DNA of 64,000 nucleotides from Sulfitobacter dubius. Its GTDB lineage: Bacteria; Pseudomonadota; Alphaproteobacteria; Rhodobacterales; Rhodobacteraceae. The position numbers were made by a program, and so were the translations under genes. Under the pieces are notes generated by a model. It had not been told where the DNA came from, did no database searches, and was given only the letters and a program-made list of their open reading frames with translations. The stretch covers positions 1 through 64,000 of the forward strand of contig NZ_FOPG01000001.1 in NCBI RefSeq assembly GCF_900113435.1, written 5' to 3'. Of this stretch, positions 27,452 to 36,803 are shown piece after piece (position 1 is the first letter of the stretch; every line of letters starts with the position of its first letter).

Positions 27452-28551
27452 GCCCCGCGCGCTTCGATCAGAGCGTCGGGTAAGGCGGCGGCGAAGTGAT
27501 CCAGTTCCTCAGCCGTACTGCAACTGATGCGGATGCAACGGTTTTGCGGCGCGGCGAAGGGCATGCGCACGAAGATCCCCCGCGCCACCAGCGCGTCGAG
27601 GACCGCCTTGGCGAAGGTGCCATCGCTGCCACAGTCAACCGCGACGAAGTTGGCGGCAGAGGGTAGGGTGCTCAGACCATTTTCTTCAGCAATCTGCGTG
27701 ATCTTTGTCCGAGCCTCGGCGATCTTGGTCTGAACCTCCTTGAGATAGCCTTGATCCTGCACCGCCGCCAAGGCCCCCGCCTGCGCCGCGCGGTTCAGAC
27801 CAAAGTGATTGCGCACCTTGTGAAAGGCGGTGATCAACTCGGGCGCGGCGATGGCATAGCCGATCCGCGCCCCGGCAAGCCCGTAGGCTTTGGAGAAGGT
27901 GCGCATCCGGATCACCCGTGGGTCATCGGCGGAAAGCGGGGGTGCTGTGCCCTCGGGGGCGCATTCGATATAGGCCTCATCCAGCAAAAGCAGGCTGCCT
28001 TGGGGCAGGTCGTCGAGCGCGCGCGCGAGCGCCGCACCCTCATGCCAGGTGCCCATCGGATTGTCGGGATTGGCGAGATAGACCAGCTTGGCATCAACCT
28101 CCGCCGCCTTGGCAAAGAGTGCTGCCGGGTCCTCGTGATCGTCGCGGTAGGGCACCTTATGCAGCACGCCGCCAAAGCCTGTGACATGGTAATTGAAGGT
28201 CGGATAGGCGCCTTCCGAGGTCACCACTGCATCGCCTTCGCCCACCAGCAGGCGGACGAGATAGCCCAACAGCCCGTCGATCCCTTCGCCGACGATGATG
28301 TTTCCGGGTGCAACGCCATGCAATTCGGCCAATGCCGCGCGCAGCTCCACGCTTTCTGAATCGCCGTATTTCCACATCTCGGTCTCAGCCATGGCTGCGA
28401 TGGCGCGGGGCGAGGGGCCAAAGACGTTTTCATTGGCGCCAAGCCGCGCTTTGAAGGGGCGGCCAAGGCTGCGCTCCTGTGCTTCGGGGCCCACGAAGGG
28501 GACGTTGGCGGGCAGGCGTTCGGCGAGGGGGGTGAGGCGTGTATATGTCAT
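27448..28551 (-). CDS. hisC: HisC-like histidinol-phosphate aminotransferase
   Basis: A 367-residue class I/II PLP aminotransferase. The PLP-binding lysine is in RTFSKAYGLAGARIGYA, the conserved YLANPDNPMGTW is the Asn-Pro contact, and a C-terminal arginine lies in CIRISCST. The layout fits HisC, but broad-range aminotransferases look the same, so the symbol is tentative. It is about 17 kb from the his locus. The ATG at 28551 fits the family length. Confidence 0.82.
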   Translation of the reverse strand: MTYTRLTPLAERLPANVPFVGPEAQERSLGRPFKARLGANENVFGPSPRAIAAMAETEMWKYGDSESVELRAALAELHGVAPGNIIVGEGIDGLLGYLVRLLVGEGDAVVTSEGAYPTFNYHVTGFGGVLHKVPYRDDHEDPAALFAKAAEVDAKLVYLANPDNPMGTWHEGAALARALDDLPQGSLLLLDEAYIECAPEGTAPPLSADDPRVIRMRTFSKAYGLAGARIGYAIAAPELITAFHKVRNHFGLNRAAQAGALAAVQDQGYLKEVQTKIAEARTKITQIAEENGLSTLPSAANFVAVDCGSDGTFAKAVLDALVARGIFVRMPFAAPQNRCIRISCSTAEELDHFAAALPDALIEARGA

Positions 28552-28670
28552 GCGCCAAGGTGTAGGGTCGCGCCGTTGAGAGGGCAAGTGCCGCCGCACC
28601 TGCCGCCACGTTTTGCTGGTGCCGCGCGATAATCTGCGCTGAACTGCGCCAAACATTCAGGAGAACAGCC

Positions 28671-29462
28671 ATGCCCCGCGTCACCACCCGGATCGAAGAC
28701 CATATCGCCCATGTGACCCTCACCCGCGCCGACAAGATGAACGCGGTGGATGATGAGATGATCGAAGCGATCATCGCGGCAGGTCAGGAGGTTGCCGCAT
28801 CGGACGCCCGCGTAGTGGTGCTGTCGGGCGAGGGCAAAGGGTTTTGCGCGGGCATTGATATCGGTGGCCTCTCGGGGATGCTGGGGCAGGATGTTGAGGC
28901 GCTGATTATGCCGCGCAGCCATGGCGAGGGCACGACGAACAAATGGCAGGAGGTGTCGATGGTTTGGCACCGTTTGGAAATCCCGGTGATCGCGGCGCTG
29001 CATGGGGTGGTCTATGGCGCCGGGATGCAACTGGCGCTTGGGGCGGATATTCGGATTGCCGCGCCGGATACGAAGCTTGCGGTGATGGAGATGAAATGGG
29101 GCATCGTGCCGGATATGGGCGGCATGGTTCTGTTGCCGCGGTTGGTGCGCTCGGATGTGTTGCGGCGGTTGACCTATACCGCCGCGCCGGTGGATGCCGC
29201 GCAGGCGGAGCGTTGGGGGCTGGTGACCGAGGTCGCCGATGATCCGCAGGCGGCGGCTTTGGAACTGGCGCAGGTGATTGCGGGGAAGGGGCCGAATGCG
29301 ATCCGCACGGCGAAGCGGTTGATCGGATACGCGGAATCCGGTGCGTCGGATGCGGATGTGCTCTTGGCCGAGTCGCGGGAACAGGCGGCGCTCTTGGGCA
29401 AGCCTGAGCAGATGGAGGTGATCGCGGCGGAGTTCGGCAAGCGGCCTGCGGTGTTTAAGTAA
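28671..29462 (+). CDS. crotonase-family protein
   Basis: A 263-residue enoyl-CoA hydratase/isomerase-fold protein. The CoA/oxyanion region has GFCAGIDIG and ALHGVVYGAGMQLALGADIR, followed by MEMKWGIVPDMGG, which supplies one acidic residue. The position of the second glutamate of true hydratases seems occupied by Arg in VLRRLTYTA, so it may catalyse another crotonase reaction. It is divergent from hisC (119 nt) and separated from valS by a structured element. The start has AGGAG upstream. Confidence 0.85.
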   Translation: MPRVTTRIEDHIAHVTLTRADKMNAVDDEMIEAIIAAGQEVAASDARVVVLSGEGKGFCAGIDIGGLSGMLGQDVEALIMPRSHGEGTTNKWQEVSMVWHRLEIPVIAALHGVVYGAGMQLALGADIRIAAPDTKLAVMEMKWGIVPDMGGMVLLPRLVRSDVLRRLTYTAAPVDAAQAERWGLVTEVADDPQAAALELAQVIAGKGPNAIRTAKRLIGYAESGASDADVLLAESREQAALLGKPEQMEVIAAEFGKRPAVFK

Positions 29463-29476
29463 GACGGCTTGCGCAT

Positions 29477-29661
29477 CGGTTGCATTGAGCGCAACCGCCC
29501 GGAATCAAGGCCGTAAGGCCGCCGGGCAGCGCCAGACCGCCCGGACGGGCTGGCGCTTTAGCTTTTGGAGTGCCGTCCCGGAAACCGATCGTATGCGCGG
29601 CAGGATAAACTGCCCAATTGAAATGTCGTGAGCGCCACCCCGCGGTCTGGCGCTGCCCGGC
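29477..29661. repeat. structured inverted-repeat element
   Basis: A 20-bp perfect inverted repeat, 29521-29540 against 29642-29661, encloses about 100 nt. The 8-mer AGCGCCAG at 29528-29535 can also pair with CTGGCGCT at 29550-29557, giving alternative folds, and GGACGG at 29543-29548 pairs with CCGTCC at 29573-29578. A further stem, CGGTTGC at 29477-29483 with GCAACCG at 29491-29497, precedes it. It lies between convergent genes and holds no open frame that I can support. It may be a mobile palindromic repeat or a structured RNA. Confidence 0.65.
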
Positions 29662-29675
29662 TCGCGTGACGTTTT

Positions 29676-29700
29676 GGCGTGGCAGCTAAACCGCCACGCC
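29676..29700 (-). terminator. hairpin downstream of valS
   Basis: GGCGTGGC at 29676-29683 pairs with GCCACGCC at 29693-29700, 8 nt past the valS stop on the minus strand. On that strand it is followed by AAAAC and not by a T run, so it is a weak or Rho-assisted terminator candidate. Confidence 0.4.
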
Positions 29701-29707
29701 CTCAACC

Positions 29708-32641
29708 TCAGCCCAGTTCGGCCAGACGGTTCAGCGCCGCCTGCAACTGGTCGGCCTCTTCCTGACGCGCATCCAGATTGGCCTGCGCTTCGGCGACAAC
29801 CTCTTCCGGCGCTGAGGCCGCAAACTTGGGGTTGTTCAAACGCCCCTTCAGACCGCCGATCTCCTTGCCCAGCTTATCGAGCGACTTTTGCAGACGCGCC
29901 TTCTCGGCATCGATGTCGATCAACCCGGCCAGCGGCAGGCCGAAGCTTGCCCCCGGTGCCGCGATGGACACGGTGCCTTTGGGGAAACTGTCGGTCTTTT
30001 CAAGGCTCTCGACTCGCGCGAGGCGTTTGATCATCAGCTCGTTGCGGTCCCATGCGCCTTGGGCGGCCTCGTCCATCTCTGTCACCAGCATCGGCACCTT
30101 CAGCCCGGCGGGCACATGCATCTGCTGACGCGCGGAGCGGATGCTCTCAATGAGGCCGATGACCCAGTTGAGCTCGCGATCAGCTTCGGCATCCAGCAGA
30201 TCGGCGGTGGTGTAGGTCGGCCAATCGGTCAGGGCGAGCAGCTGGTCGCGTTTTGCGGTGGTCTGCCACAGTTCTTCGGTGATGAAGGGCATGATCGGGT
30301 GCAGCAGCACCAGACATTGCTCCAACACCCAAGCCATCGTCGCGCGGGTTTCCTCGGCCTCTGGCGCGTCGTCTTGCAACAGCGGTTTGGAGAGTTCCAC
30401 ATACCAGTCGCAGACCTTGCCCCAGACAAAGGCGTAGAGCGCATTGGCCGCGTCGTTGAAGCGGAAGTTGCCAAGCGCCGCGTCGACCTCTTCGCGGATG
30501 CGCGCGGTCTCGCCAACGATCCATTTGTTCAGCGTGGCTTCGGGCTGCGGCATCGCGGCGGGCATGCTGGCAAAGACGTTGTTCATCTCGGCAAAGCGAT
30601 GCGCGTTCCACAGCTTGGTGCCGAAATTGCGATAGCCCGCGATGCGCTGCGTGCTGAGTTTCAGGTCACGCCCCATCGCCGCCATCGAGGTAACGGTAAA
30701 GCGCACCGCATCCGCGCCAAACTCGTCGATCAACTCCAGCGGGTCGAGCACGTTGCCCAAGGACTTCGACATCTTTTTGCCCTTCTCGTCGCGCACCAGC
30801 GCGTGGACATAGACGGTGTCGAAGGGTTTTTGGTCGACCACGGCGTATTGCATCATCATCATCCGGGCGACCCAGAAGAAGATGATGTCAAAGCCGGTGA
30901 CCAGCACGGAGGTCGGGAAGTACTTTTCCAGCTCTGCGGTCTGCTCGGGCCAACCCAGCGTGCCGATGGGCCAGAGGCCGGAGGAGAACCATGTGTCGAG
31001 CACGTCGGGGTCGCGGCGCAGCGTCTTGCCCGGCGCCATGGCCTGCGCCTCTGCCTCGGTCGGCGCGCAATACTCATTGCCCTCATCGTCGAACCAAACC
31101 GGGATCTGATGCCCCCACCACAGCTGCCGCGAGATACACCAAGGCTCGATGTTCTCCAGCCAGTGGAAGTACACTTTGCGGTCCTGCTCGGGCAGGATCG
31201 TCACCTCGCCCGAGCGCACGGCGTCGATGGCGGGCTGCACGATCTTGTCGGTGGCGACGAACCACTGGTCGGTCAGCATCGGTTCGATCACCACCTTGGA
31301 GCGGTCGCCGAAGGGCTGCATGATCTTCTTGGCTTCGACGAGCGGCACGAGGTTCTCTTCCTCGGTGCGCATCTCGCCGCCTTCACCGGGCTCGACCGGG
31401 GCCTTCTTGGCGGCGCGGCCAAGGCGCGGGTCGGTGGCCTCGGTCATCACGGCAAGGCCCTCGGCGGTCACGTCTTCGACCACGCGCTTGCGGGCCTCGA
31501 AACGATCCAAGCCGCGGTAGGCGTCCGGCACGAGGTTGATCTCGGTCGCATCTTCAGGGGCGGGTTCAGATCCATCGGCGATGGCTTGGGCGCGGGCGGC
31601 GGCCTGATCGTAGGGCAGACCATCGGCGCGCATCTGGCCTTGGGTGTCCATCAGCGCGTAGAGCGGGATGCCGTTGCGCTTGGCCACACCGTAGTCGTTA
31701 AAGTCATGCGCGCCGGTGATCTTGACGGCACCGGAGCCGAAATTCTTGTCCGGGTATTCGTCGGTGATGATCGGGATGAGGCGGCGCTGTTCTTTCGGGC
31801 CGACCGGGATTTCGCAAAGTTTCCCGACGATTGAGGCGTAACGCTCATCCGATGGATGAACTGCAACAGCGCCGTCGCCCAGCATGGTTTCGGGCCGTGT
31901 GGTGGCGATGGAGATATAGTCGCGGGTCTCTTCGAAGAGCGTGTTCCCGTCCTCGTCTTTCTCGACGTAGGTATAGGTCTCGCCCCCGGCCAGCGGATAC
32001 TTGAAATGCCACATGTGGCCGTCGACCTCGGTGCTCTCGACCTCAAGGTCAGAGATCGCGGTCTCGAAATGCGGGTCCCAGTTGACCAGCCGCTTGCCGC
32101 GGTAGATCAGCCCCTTGTTGTACATATCCACGAAGACCTTGATGACGGCGTCGTGGAAATTACCCTCTTCCCCCTCGGGCGCACCGGGGGCGCCGGACAT
32201 GGTGAAGGCGTTGCGCGACCAGTCGCAGGAGGCGCCCAGACGGCGCAGCTGGTCAATGATCGTGCCGCCGGATTTCTGCTTCTGCTCCCAGACCTTGGCG
32301 GTAAACGCCTCGCGGCCCAGCTCACGGCGGCCGGGCTGGCCGGTGGCGGCCAATTCGCGTTCCACCACCATCTGCGTGGCGATGCCCGCGTGGTCTTGGC
32401 CGGGCTGCCAGAGGGTGTCGAAGCCCTGCATCCGGTGCCAGCGCACCAAAATATCCTGCAGCGTGTTGTTGAAGGCATGCCCCATGTGCAGAGAGCCGGT
32501 GACATTCGGCGGCGGGATCATCACCGAGAAATGCTCATCCCGTTGTGCGTTTGCGCCGGCCTTGAACGCGCCCTTGGTCTCCCAATCGGCGTAGATGCGG
32601 CTTTCCGCCTCGGCGGCGTTGAAGGTCTTTTCGAGTGCCAT
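29708..32641 (-). CDS. valS: valyl-tRNA synthetase
   Basis: A 977-residue class I synthetase. The HIGH-type motif is in [12 protein letters not shown] near residues 46-57 and KMSKS in [10 protein letters not shown] near 555. An editing domain and the C-terminal coiled-coil arm ([20 protein letters not shown]) are present. The ATG at 32641, [16 protein letters not shown], fits the family; the open frame goes 28 codons further. The length is typical. It is essential for charging tRNA-Val. Confidence 0.97.
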   Translation of the reverse strand: MALEKTFNAAEAESRIYADWETKGAFKAGANAQRDEHFSVMIPPPNVTGSLHMGHAFNNTLQDILVRWHRMQGFDTLWQPGQDHAGIATQMVVERELAATGQPGRRELGREAFTAKVWEQKQKSGGTIIDQLRRLGASCDWSRNAFTMSGAPGAPEGEEGNFHDAVIKVFVDMYNKGLIYRGKRLVNWDPHFETAISDLEVESTEVDGHMWHFKYPLAGGETYTYVEKDEDGNTLFEETRDYISIATTRPETMLGDGAVAVHPSDERYASIVGKLCEIPVGPKEQRRLIPIITDEYPDKNFGSGAVKITGAHDFNDYGVAKRNGIPLYALMDTQGQMRADGLPYDQAAARAQAIADGSEPAPEDATEINLVPDAYRGLDRFEARKRVVEDVTAEGLAVMTEATDPRLGRAAKKAPVEPGEGGEMRTEEENLVPLVEAKKIMQPFGDRSKVVIEPMLTDQWFVATDKIVQPAIDAVRSGEVTILPEQDRKVYFHWLENIEPWCISRQLWWGHQIPVWFDDEGNEYCAPTEAEAQAMAPGKTLRRDPDVLDTWFSSGLWPIGTLGWPEQTAELEKYFPTSVLVTGFDIIFFWVARMMMMQYAVVDQKPFDTVYVHALVRDEKGKKMSKSLGNVLDPLELIDEFGADAVRFTVTSMAAMGRDLKLSTQRIAGYRNFGTKLWNAHRFAEMNNVFASMPAAMPQPEATLNKWIVGETARIREEVDAALGNFRFNDAANALYAFVWGKVCDWYVELSKPLLQDDAPEAEETRATMAWVLEQCLVLLHPIMPFITEELWQTTAKRDQLLALTDWPTYTTADLLDAEADRELNWVIGLIESIRSARQQMHVPAGLKVPMLVTEMDEAAQGAWDRNELMIKRLARVESLEKTDSFPKGTVSIAAPGASFGLPLAGLIDIDAEKARLQKSLDKLGKEIGGLKGRLNNPKFAASAPEEVVAEAQANLDARQEEADQLQAALNRLAELG

Positions 32642-32733
32642 GGTCAGTGATCCCTTTTGTTGCGCCCCGTTTAGCGCTCTGGCGCGGTGAGGGAAAGACC
32701 CCTGACAGGGCTTGGGCCATAGCAAGGGAGGGG

Positions 32734-33174
32734 TTAGCCGCGTCTGTCGATCTTGGTGCTCAGGTGGATCAGGCTTTCGCTGCCCTTCACGCCGCGCGTC
32801 TCGCCAATACGGTCGAGGGTTTCGTCCAGTTCCTGCGTGGTTTGTGCGGCGATCTGCACCAGCAGGTCAAAACGGCCCGAGGTGGTGTGCACGACCTGCA
32901 CAGCGGGCAGGCTGCGCAGGCGGGCCAGCACGGCGGGGCCAGCGCGCAATTCGATATTAACCAGCGCTGTGGCATGCAGCGGGGCACGGGCGGCCTCGCC
33001 CAAGCGCAGGGTGTAGCCGACGATGGCACCGCTGCGCTCCAACCGTTCTAGCCGGGCCTGAACCGTTGTGCGGGCAAGCCCAAGACTGCGGGCCAGATCG
33101 GCGACCGGCAGGCGGGCGTTGGATTGAAGCGCCGCGATCAAAGCGCGGTCTGTATCGTCAAGTTGTGGTGTCAT
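32734..33174 (-). CDS. Lrp/AsnC-family regulator
   Basis: A 146-residue Lrp/AsnC protein: helix-turn-helix within residues 1-60 ([20 protein letters not shown], then [19 protein letters not shown]), RAM domain after it with [16 protein letters not shown]. It is divergent from the decarboxylase gene with 100 nt between starts, so it likely controls that gene and itself. Direct repeats lie in between. Confidence 0.92.
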   Translation of the reverse strand: MTPQLDDTDRALIAALQSNARLPVADLARSLGLARTTVQARLERLERSGAIVGYTLRLGEAARAPLHATALVNIELRAGPAVLARLRSLPAVQVVHTTSGRFDLLVQIAAQTTQELDETLDRIGETRGVKGSESLIHLSTKIDRRG

Positions 33175-33186
33175 GTCGTCACTATG

Positions 33187-33250
33187 CCGAAATTTTCCGT
33201 CACTTTAGGCGGTTTGACACGATGAATCGACCGAAATTCTCGGTTCACTG
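33187..33250. promoter_or_regulatory. direct repeats between Lrp gene and decarboxylase
   Basis: CCGAAATTTTCCGTCACT at 33187-33204 and CCGAAATTCTCGGTTCACT at 33231-33249 are near-identical direct repeats, the second containing the dyad CCGA-n5-TCGG. A TTGACA at 33214-33219 between them is a possible -35 element for the decarboxylase gene. This fits an Lrp operator, but it is by eye only. Confidence 0.5.
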
Positions 33251-33274
33251 GGGGAAAGCAAACAAGAGGCCATC

Positions 33275-34435
33275 ATGCAGCACACCGCCCCCCTTTCAGC
33301 CACGCCCGCCGCCTATCTGGCGAAACACAGCCCTGACGCGCCGGTGCTGTTCCTTGCGCCTTCGGTACTGCAAGCCACGGCGCGGCGCTTTCAGGCGGAC
33401 TTTGATGGGCTGGTGACCTATGCGGTCAAGGCCAATGACCGGACAGAGGTGTTGTCGAACCTCGTCGCCGCCGGGATCACCACTTTTGATGTCGCCTCTC
33501 CGGCGGAGATGGCAGCGGTTCGCGCGGTCTGCCCGCAGGCAGTGCTGCATTACAACAACCCGGTGCGTTCGGCAGCGGAGGTAAAGGCCGGGATCGCGGC
33601 GGGCGTCTATAGCTGGTCGATTGATGACATGTCGGAACTGGCCAAGCTGCACGACGTGCCACGCGACAATGAGGTGGCGGTGCGTTTCGCGCTGCCGGTT
33701 AAGGGCGCGGCCTATGATTTCGGGTCCAAATTCGGCGCGGCGCCTGAGCAGGCGGCGGCGCTGCTGCGCGCGGTGGTAGAGATGGGTTTCACCCCTTCGA
33801 TGTGTTTCCATCCCGGCACGCAGTGCAATGACCCGCAGGCTTGGGTGCAATACGTCCACGCGGCGGCGGATATCCTGCGGATGGCGGATGTCTCGATCGA
33901 ACGGTTGAACATTGGCGGAGGCTTTGCCGTCGATCGTGGGTTTGACTCGCCCGATCACCGGGCTGTTTTCGCTGCCGTGAAAGCGGCGTTGGTTGAGAGT
34001 TTTGGCGCGGAAGCACCGACGCTGCTCTGCGAGCCGGGCCGCGCGATGGTTGCCGATGCGGCTGTCTTGGCGACCCGTATCAAGGGGATGCGCAATGAGG
34101 GGCGGACTGTCTTCTTGAACGACGGAATCTATGGGGGGCTGCCCGATCTGCGCGACATGGGCCTGTCGGGGTTGGTCGATGCGGTCGGCCCTGATGGCGC
34201 GCTGCGCCAAGGGGCACCCAAACCGCGGGTGGTCTTTGGCCCGACTTGCGATTCGCTGGACCGTTTGCCCGACGGCCTGCCTTTGCCTGAGGATGCGCAG
34301 ACCGGGGATTACCTCTTGTTCGGCGGTATGGGGGCCTATTCCATCGCCATGTCGACCGCCTTTAATGGCTATGGTCTGGCGGGGGTCGCACTTGTGTCGG
34401 ACCTCGGGGCGCAGCCCAAGCGCAAGGCGGCCTGA
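33275..34435 (+). CDS. ornithine/lysine-type decarboxylase (PLP fold III)
   Basis: A 386-residue alanine-racemase-fold decarboxylase. The PLP lysine is K52 in YAVKAN, the glycine-rich phosphate site is in NIGGGFAVD, the catalytic cysteine is in GPTCDSLDRL near residue 326, and a C-terminal GAYSIAMSTAFNGYG closes the site. The product would be putrescine or cadaverine. The substrate choice cannot be read from the sequence. The divergent Lrp gene suggests induction by an amino acid. Confidence 0.9.
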   Translation: MQHTAPLSATPAAYLAKHSPDAPVLFLAPSVLQATARRFQADFDGLVTYAVKANDRTEVLSNLVAAGITTFDVASPAEMAAVRAVCPQAVLHYNNPVRSAAEVKAGIAAGVYSWSIDDMSELAKLHDVPRDNEVAVRFALPVKGAAYDFGSKFGAAPEQAAALLRAVVEMGFTPSMCFHPGTQCNDPQAWVQYVHAAADILRMADVSIERLNIGGGFAVDRGFDSPDHRAVFAAVKAALVESFGAEAPTLLCEPGRAMVADAAVLATRIKGMRNEGRTVFLNDGIYGGLPDLRDMGLSGLVDAVGPDGALRQGAPKPRVVFGPTCDSLDRLPDGLPLPEDAQTGDYLLFGGMGAYSIAMSTAFNGYGLAGVALVSDLGAQPKRKAA

Positions 34436-34505
34436 GCCTCTGGACACTGACGCTTTGCCCGCTACTGTTGCGCTGGAATAAGCAGGGCAGCAGGGGCAGC
34501 GTCAG

Positions 34506-36803
34506 ATGGAAAAGTTCGGGAAAAGTCAGCCGGTCAAACGGGTGGAAGACCACCGTTTTCTGACCGGCGAGGGCCGCTATGTCGACGATATCGCCCCGCG
34601 TGACGCATTGCAGGGCGTCTTTTTCCGCGCACCCGTGGCCCATGGGGTGATCACCGAGTTGGACCTGAGCGATGCCCGCGAAGCGGAGGGCGTGCATCTG
34701 GTGCTGACCTGCGCCGATCTGGAAGCGGCGGGGATGGATATCGCCTTGCCGCATACGGTTGTTGATAACCGCGACGGCAGCAAAGGGGCGGCACCGCTGC
34801 GCCCGATCTTGGCCAAGGGCCGCGTGCGCTATGTAGGCGAGCCGGTAGCCTTGATCGTGGCGGATACTCTGCAGCAGGCTCGCGACGCGGCTGAGTTGAT
34901 CCTCTTTGACGCCGATGACCTGCCTGCCAAGATGGACATCGCCCCGGGTGGCGAAACATTGCACCCTGAAGCGCCAGACAACCGCGCCTTCGACTGGGGC
35001 ATGGGGGATGAGGCTAAGGTCGAGGCGGCATTTGCGAAGGCTGCACAGCGCGTCAAGCTGGAGGTCGGCGACAACCGCATCATCGTCAATTCGATGGAGC
35101 CACGCGGCTGCTATGCGGATTGGGCCGATGGCCGGTTGCATGTGGCGCTGGGCGGGCAGGGCGTCTGGGCGCATAAGGGCTTCTTTGTCAAAGCTTTTGG
35201 TCTCAGCGAAGACAGCGTGCGCGTGACCAATCCCGATGTAGGCGGCGGTTTCGGCATGAAGGCGATGACCTACCCTGAGTATTTCTGTGTCGCCCAAGCT
35301 GCCCGGGCGCTGGGCCGCCCGGTGCGCTGGATGTCAGAACGCACCGAAGCCATGCTCACCGACAACGGCGGGCGCGATCTGGTGTCTTGGGCCGAATTCG
35401 CCTTTGACGAAAACCACAAGATCACCGCTTACCGTGTCGACACGCGCTGCAATCTCGGGGCCTATAACAGCCAGTTCGGCCAGCCGATTCAGTCGCAACT
35501 GTTCTCCAAGGTTTTGATGGGCGTCTATGACGTGCAAGACACCTATCTGCATGTGGAGGGCTATTACACCAACACCGTGCAGGTCGACGCCTATCGCGGT
35601 GCAGGGCGGCCTGAGGCGATCTATGTGTTGGAGCGGTTGATGGACCGCGCCGCGCGGGAGTTGGGCGTCGATCCGTGGGAATTGCGGCGGATCAACTTCA
35701 TCAAACCGGATCAGTTTCCCTATACCACCGCCACGGGAGAGCTTTACGACGTGGGCGATTTCGCGCGCCTCCTGACCCGGGCGGGAGAGGAGGCCGACTG
35801 CGAGGGGTTTGCGGCCCGCCGTACCGCCGACGCCAAACGCGGCCTGCTGCGGGGGCAGGGCCTGTGTTACTATATCGAAAGCATTCTGGGCGATCCTTCC
35901 GAAGGGGCCAAAGTGGTCTTTGAGGAGGATGGCAGCGTGACGATCTATGTCGGCACCCAAAGCAACGGGCAGGGGCATGAGACGGTCTATGCGCAGTTCC
36001 TGTCGGATCAGACCGGCATACCGCCGGAGCAAATCCGCGTTGTGCAGGGGGATAGCGACTTGATTAAAAAGGGCGGCGGCACCGGCGGCTCACGTTCGGT
36101 CACCACGCAGAACACGGCGACCTTGGCCACCGTGGCGAAGATAACCGAAGTCTTCACCGCGTTTCTGGCTGACGAACTGGGCGTTGCGGCCAGCGATATC
36201 ACCTTTGACGACGAACGCTTCCGCGCCGAAGGGTCAAACGCCACGCCCACCATGCTGGAGGTGGCCGAGATGGCCCGTGCCAAGGGCCGAGACGATCTGC
36301 TGAGCCACCACGAACGCGCCAGCCTGCCGGGGCGCAGCTATCCCAACGGGGCGCATGTGGCCGAGGTGGTGATCGAGCCTGAAACCGGGGTGGTGACGCT
36401 TGACCGCTACACGGTGGTCGACGATTTCGGCAACCTGATCAATCCGATGCTGGCCGAAGGGCAGGTGCATGGCGGGGTCGCTCAAGGGATCGGCCAAGCG
36501 GTGCAGGAACGGGTTGTTTATGACGAAGACGGGCAACTGCTGACCGCCACCTTCATGGATTACGCCATGCCCCGTGCCGCCGATCTGCCGATAATCTCTT
36601 TCACCTCTGAGCCTGTGCCCTCGACCGCCAATGCCATGGGCATGAAGGGCTGTGGTGAGGCTGGGACTGTGGGCGCGCTGGCGGCGGTATCGAACGCGGT
36701 GCAGGATGCGCTTTGGGAACGCGGTGTGCGGCAGGCGGATATGCCTTTCACCCCGCATCGGGTTTGGGAGATGCTGCAAGGTGCCGCAATCGCAGCCGAG
36801 TAA
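34506..36803 (+). CDS. xanthine dehydrogenase-family molybdopterin subunit, CoxL form II
   Basis: A 765-residue large subunit of the molybdenum hydroxylase family. VGGGFGMK, AYRGAGRPEA and GTQSNGQGHETV are molybdopterin-contact motifs and the catalytic glutamate is in KGCGEAGTVG near the end. AYRGAGR marks the form-II subgroup, which is not the CO-oxidising CoxL (AYRCSFR). The small 2Fe-2S and FAD subunit genes that normally accompany it are absent on both sides. The natural substrate is unknown. The next gene overlaps its end by 23 bp. Confidence 0.92.
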   Translation: MEKFGKSQPVKRVEDHRFLTGEGRYVDDIAPRDALQGVFFRAPVAHGVITELDLSDAREAEGVHLVLTCADLEAAGMDIALPHTVVDNRDGSKGAAPLRPILAKGRVRYVGEPVALIVADTLQQARDAAELILFDADDLPAKMDIAPGGETLHPEAPDNRAFDWGMGDEAKVEAAFAKAAQRVKLEVGDNRIIVNSMEPRGCYADWADGRLHVALGGQGVWAHKGFFVKAFGLSEDSVRVTNPDVGGGFGMKAMTYPEYFCVAQAARALGRPVRWMSERTEAMLTDNGGRDLVSWAEFAFDENHKITAYRVDTRCNLGAYNSQFGQPIQSQLFSKVLMGVYDVQDTYLHVEGYYTNTVQVDAYRGAGRPEAIYVLERLMDRAARELGVDPWELRRINFIKPDQFPYTTATGELYDVGDFARLLTRAGEEADCEGFAARRTADAKRGLLRGQGLCYYIESILGDPSEGAKVVFEEDGSVTIYVGTQSNGQGHETVYAQFLSDQTGIPPEQIRVVQGDSDLIKKGGGTGGSRSVTTQNTATLATVAKITEVFTAFLADELGVAASDITFDDERFRAEGSNATPTMLEVAEMARAKGRDDLLSHHERASLPGRSYPNGAHVAEVVIEPETGVVTLDRYTVVDDFGNLINPMLAEGQVHGGVAQGIGQAVQERVVYDEDGQLLTATFMDYAMPRAADLPIISFTSEPVPSTANAMGMKGCGEAGTVGALAAVSNAVQDALWERGVRQADMPFTPHRVWEMLQGAAIAAE

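Noticed and set aside
29888-31834. A 648-codon plus-strand open frame
   Set aside because: It is entirely antisense to valS, whose class I synthetase motifs are intact; composition (His, Gly, Arg) is that of a shadow frame.
34506-36803. Carbon monoxide dehydrogenase large subunit
   Set aside because: The active-site loop reads AYRGAGR (form II), not the AYRCSFR of CO-oxidising enzymes, and the partner subunits are missing.
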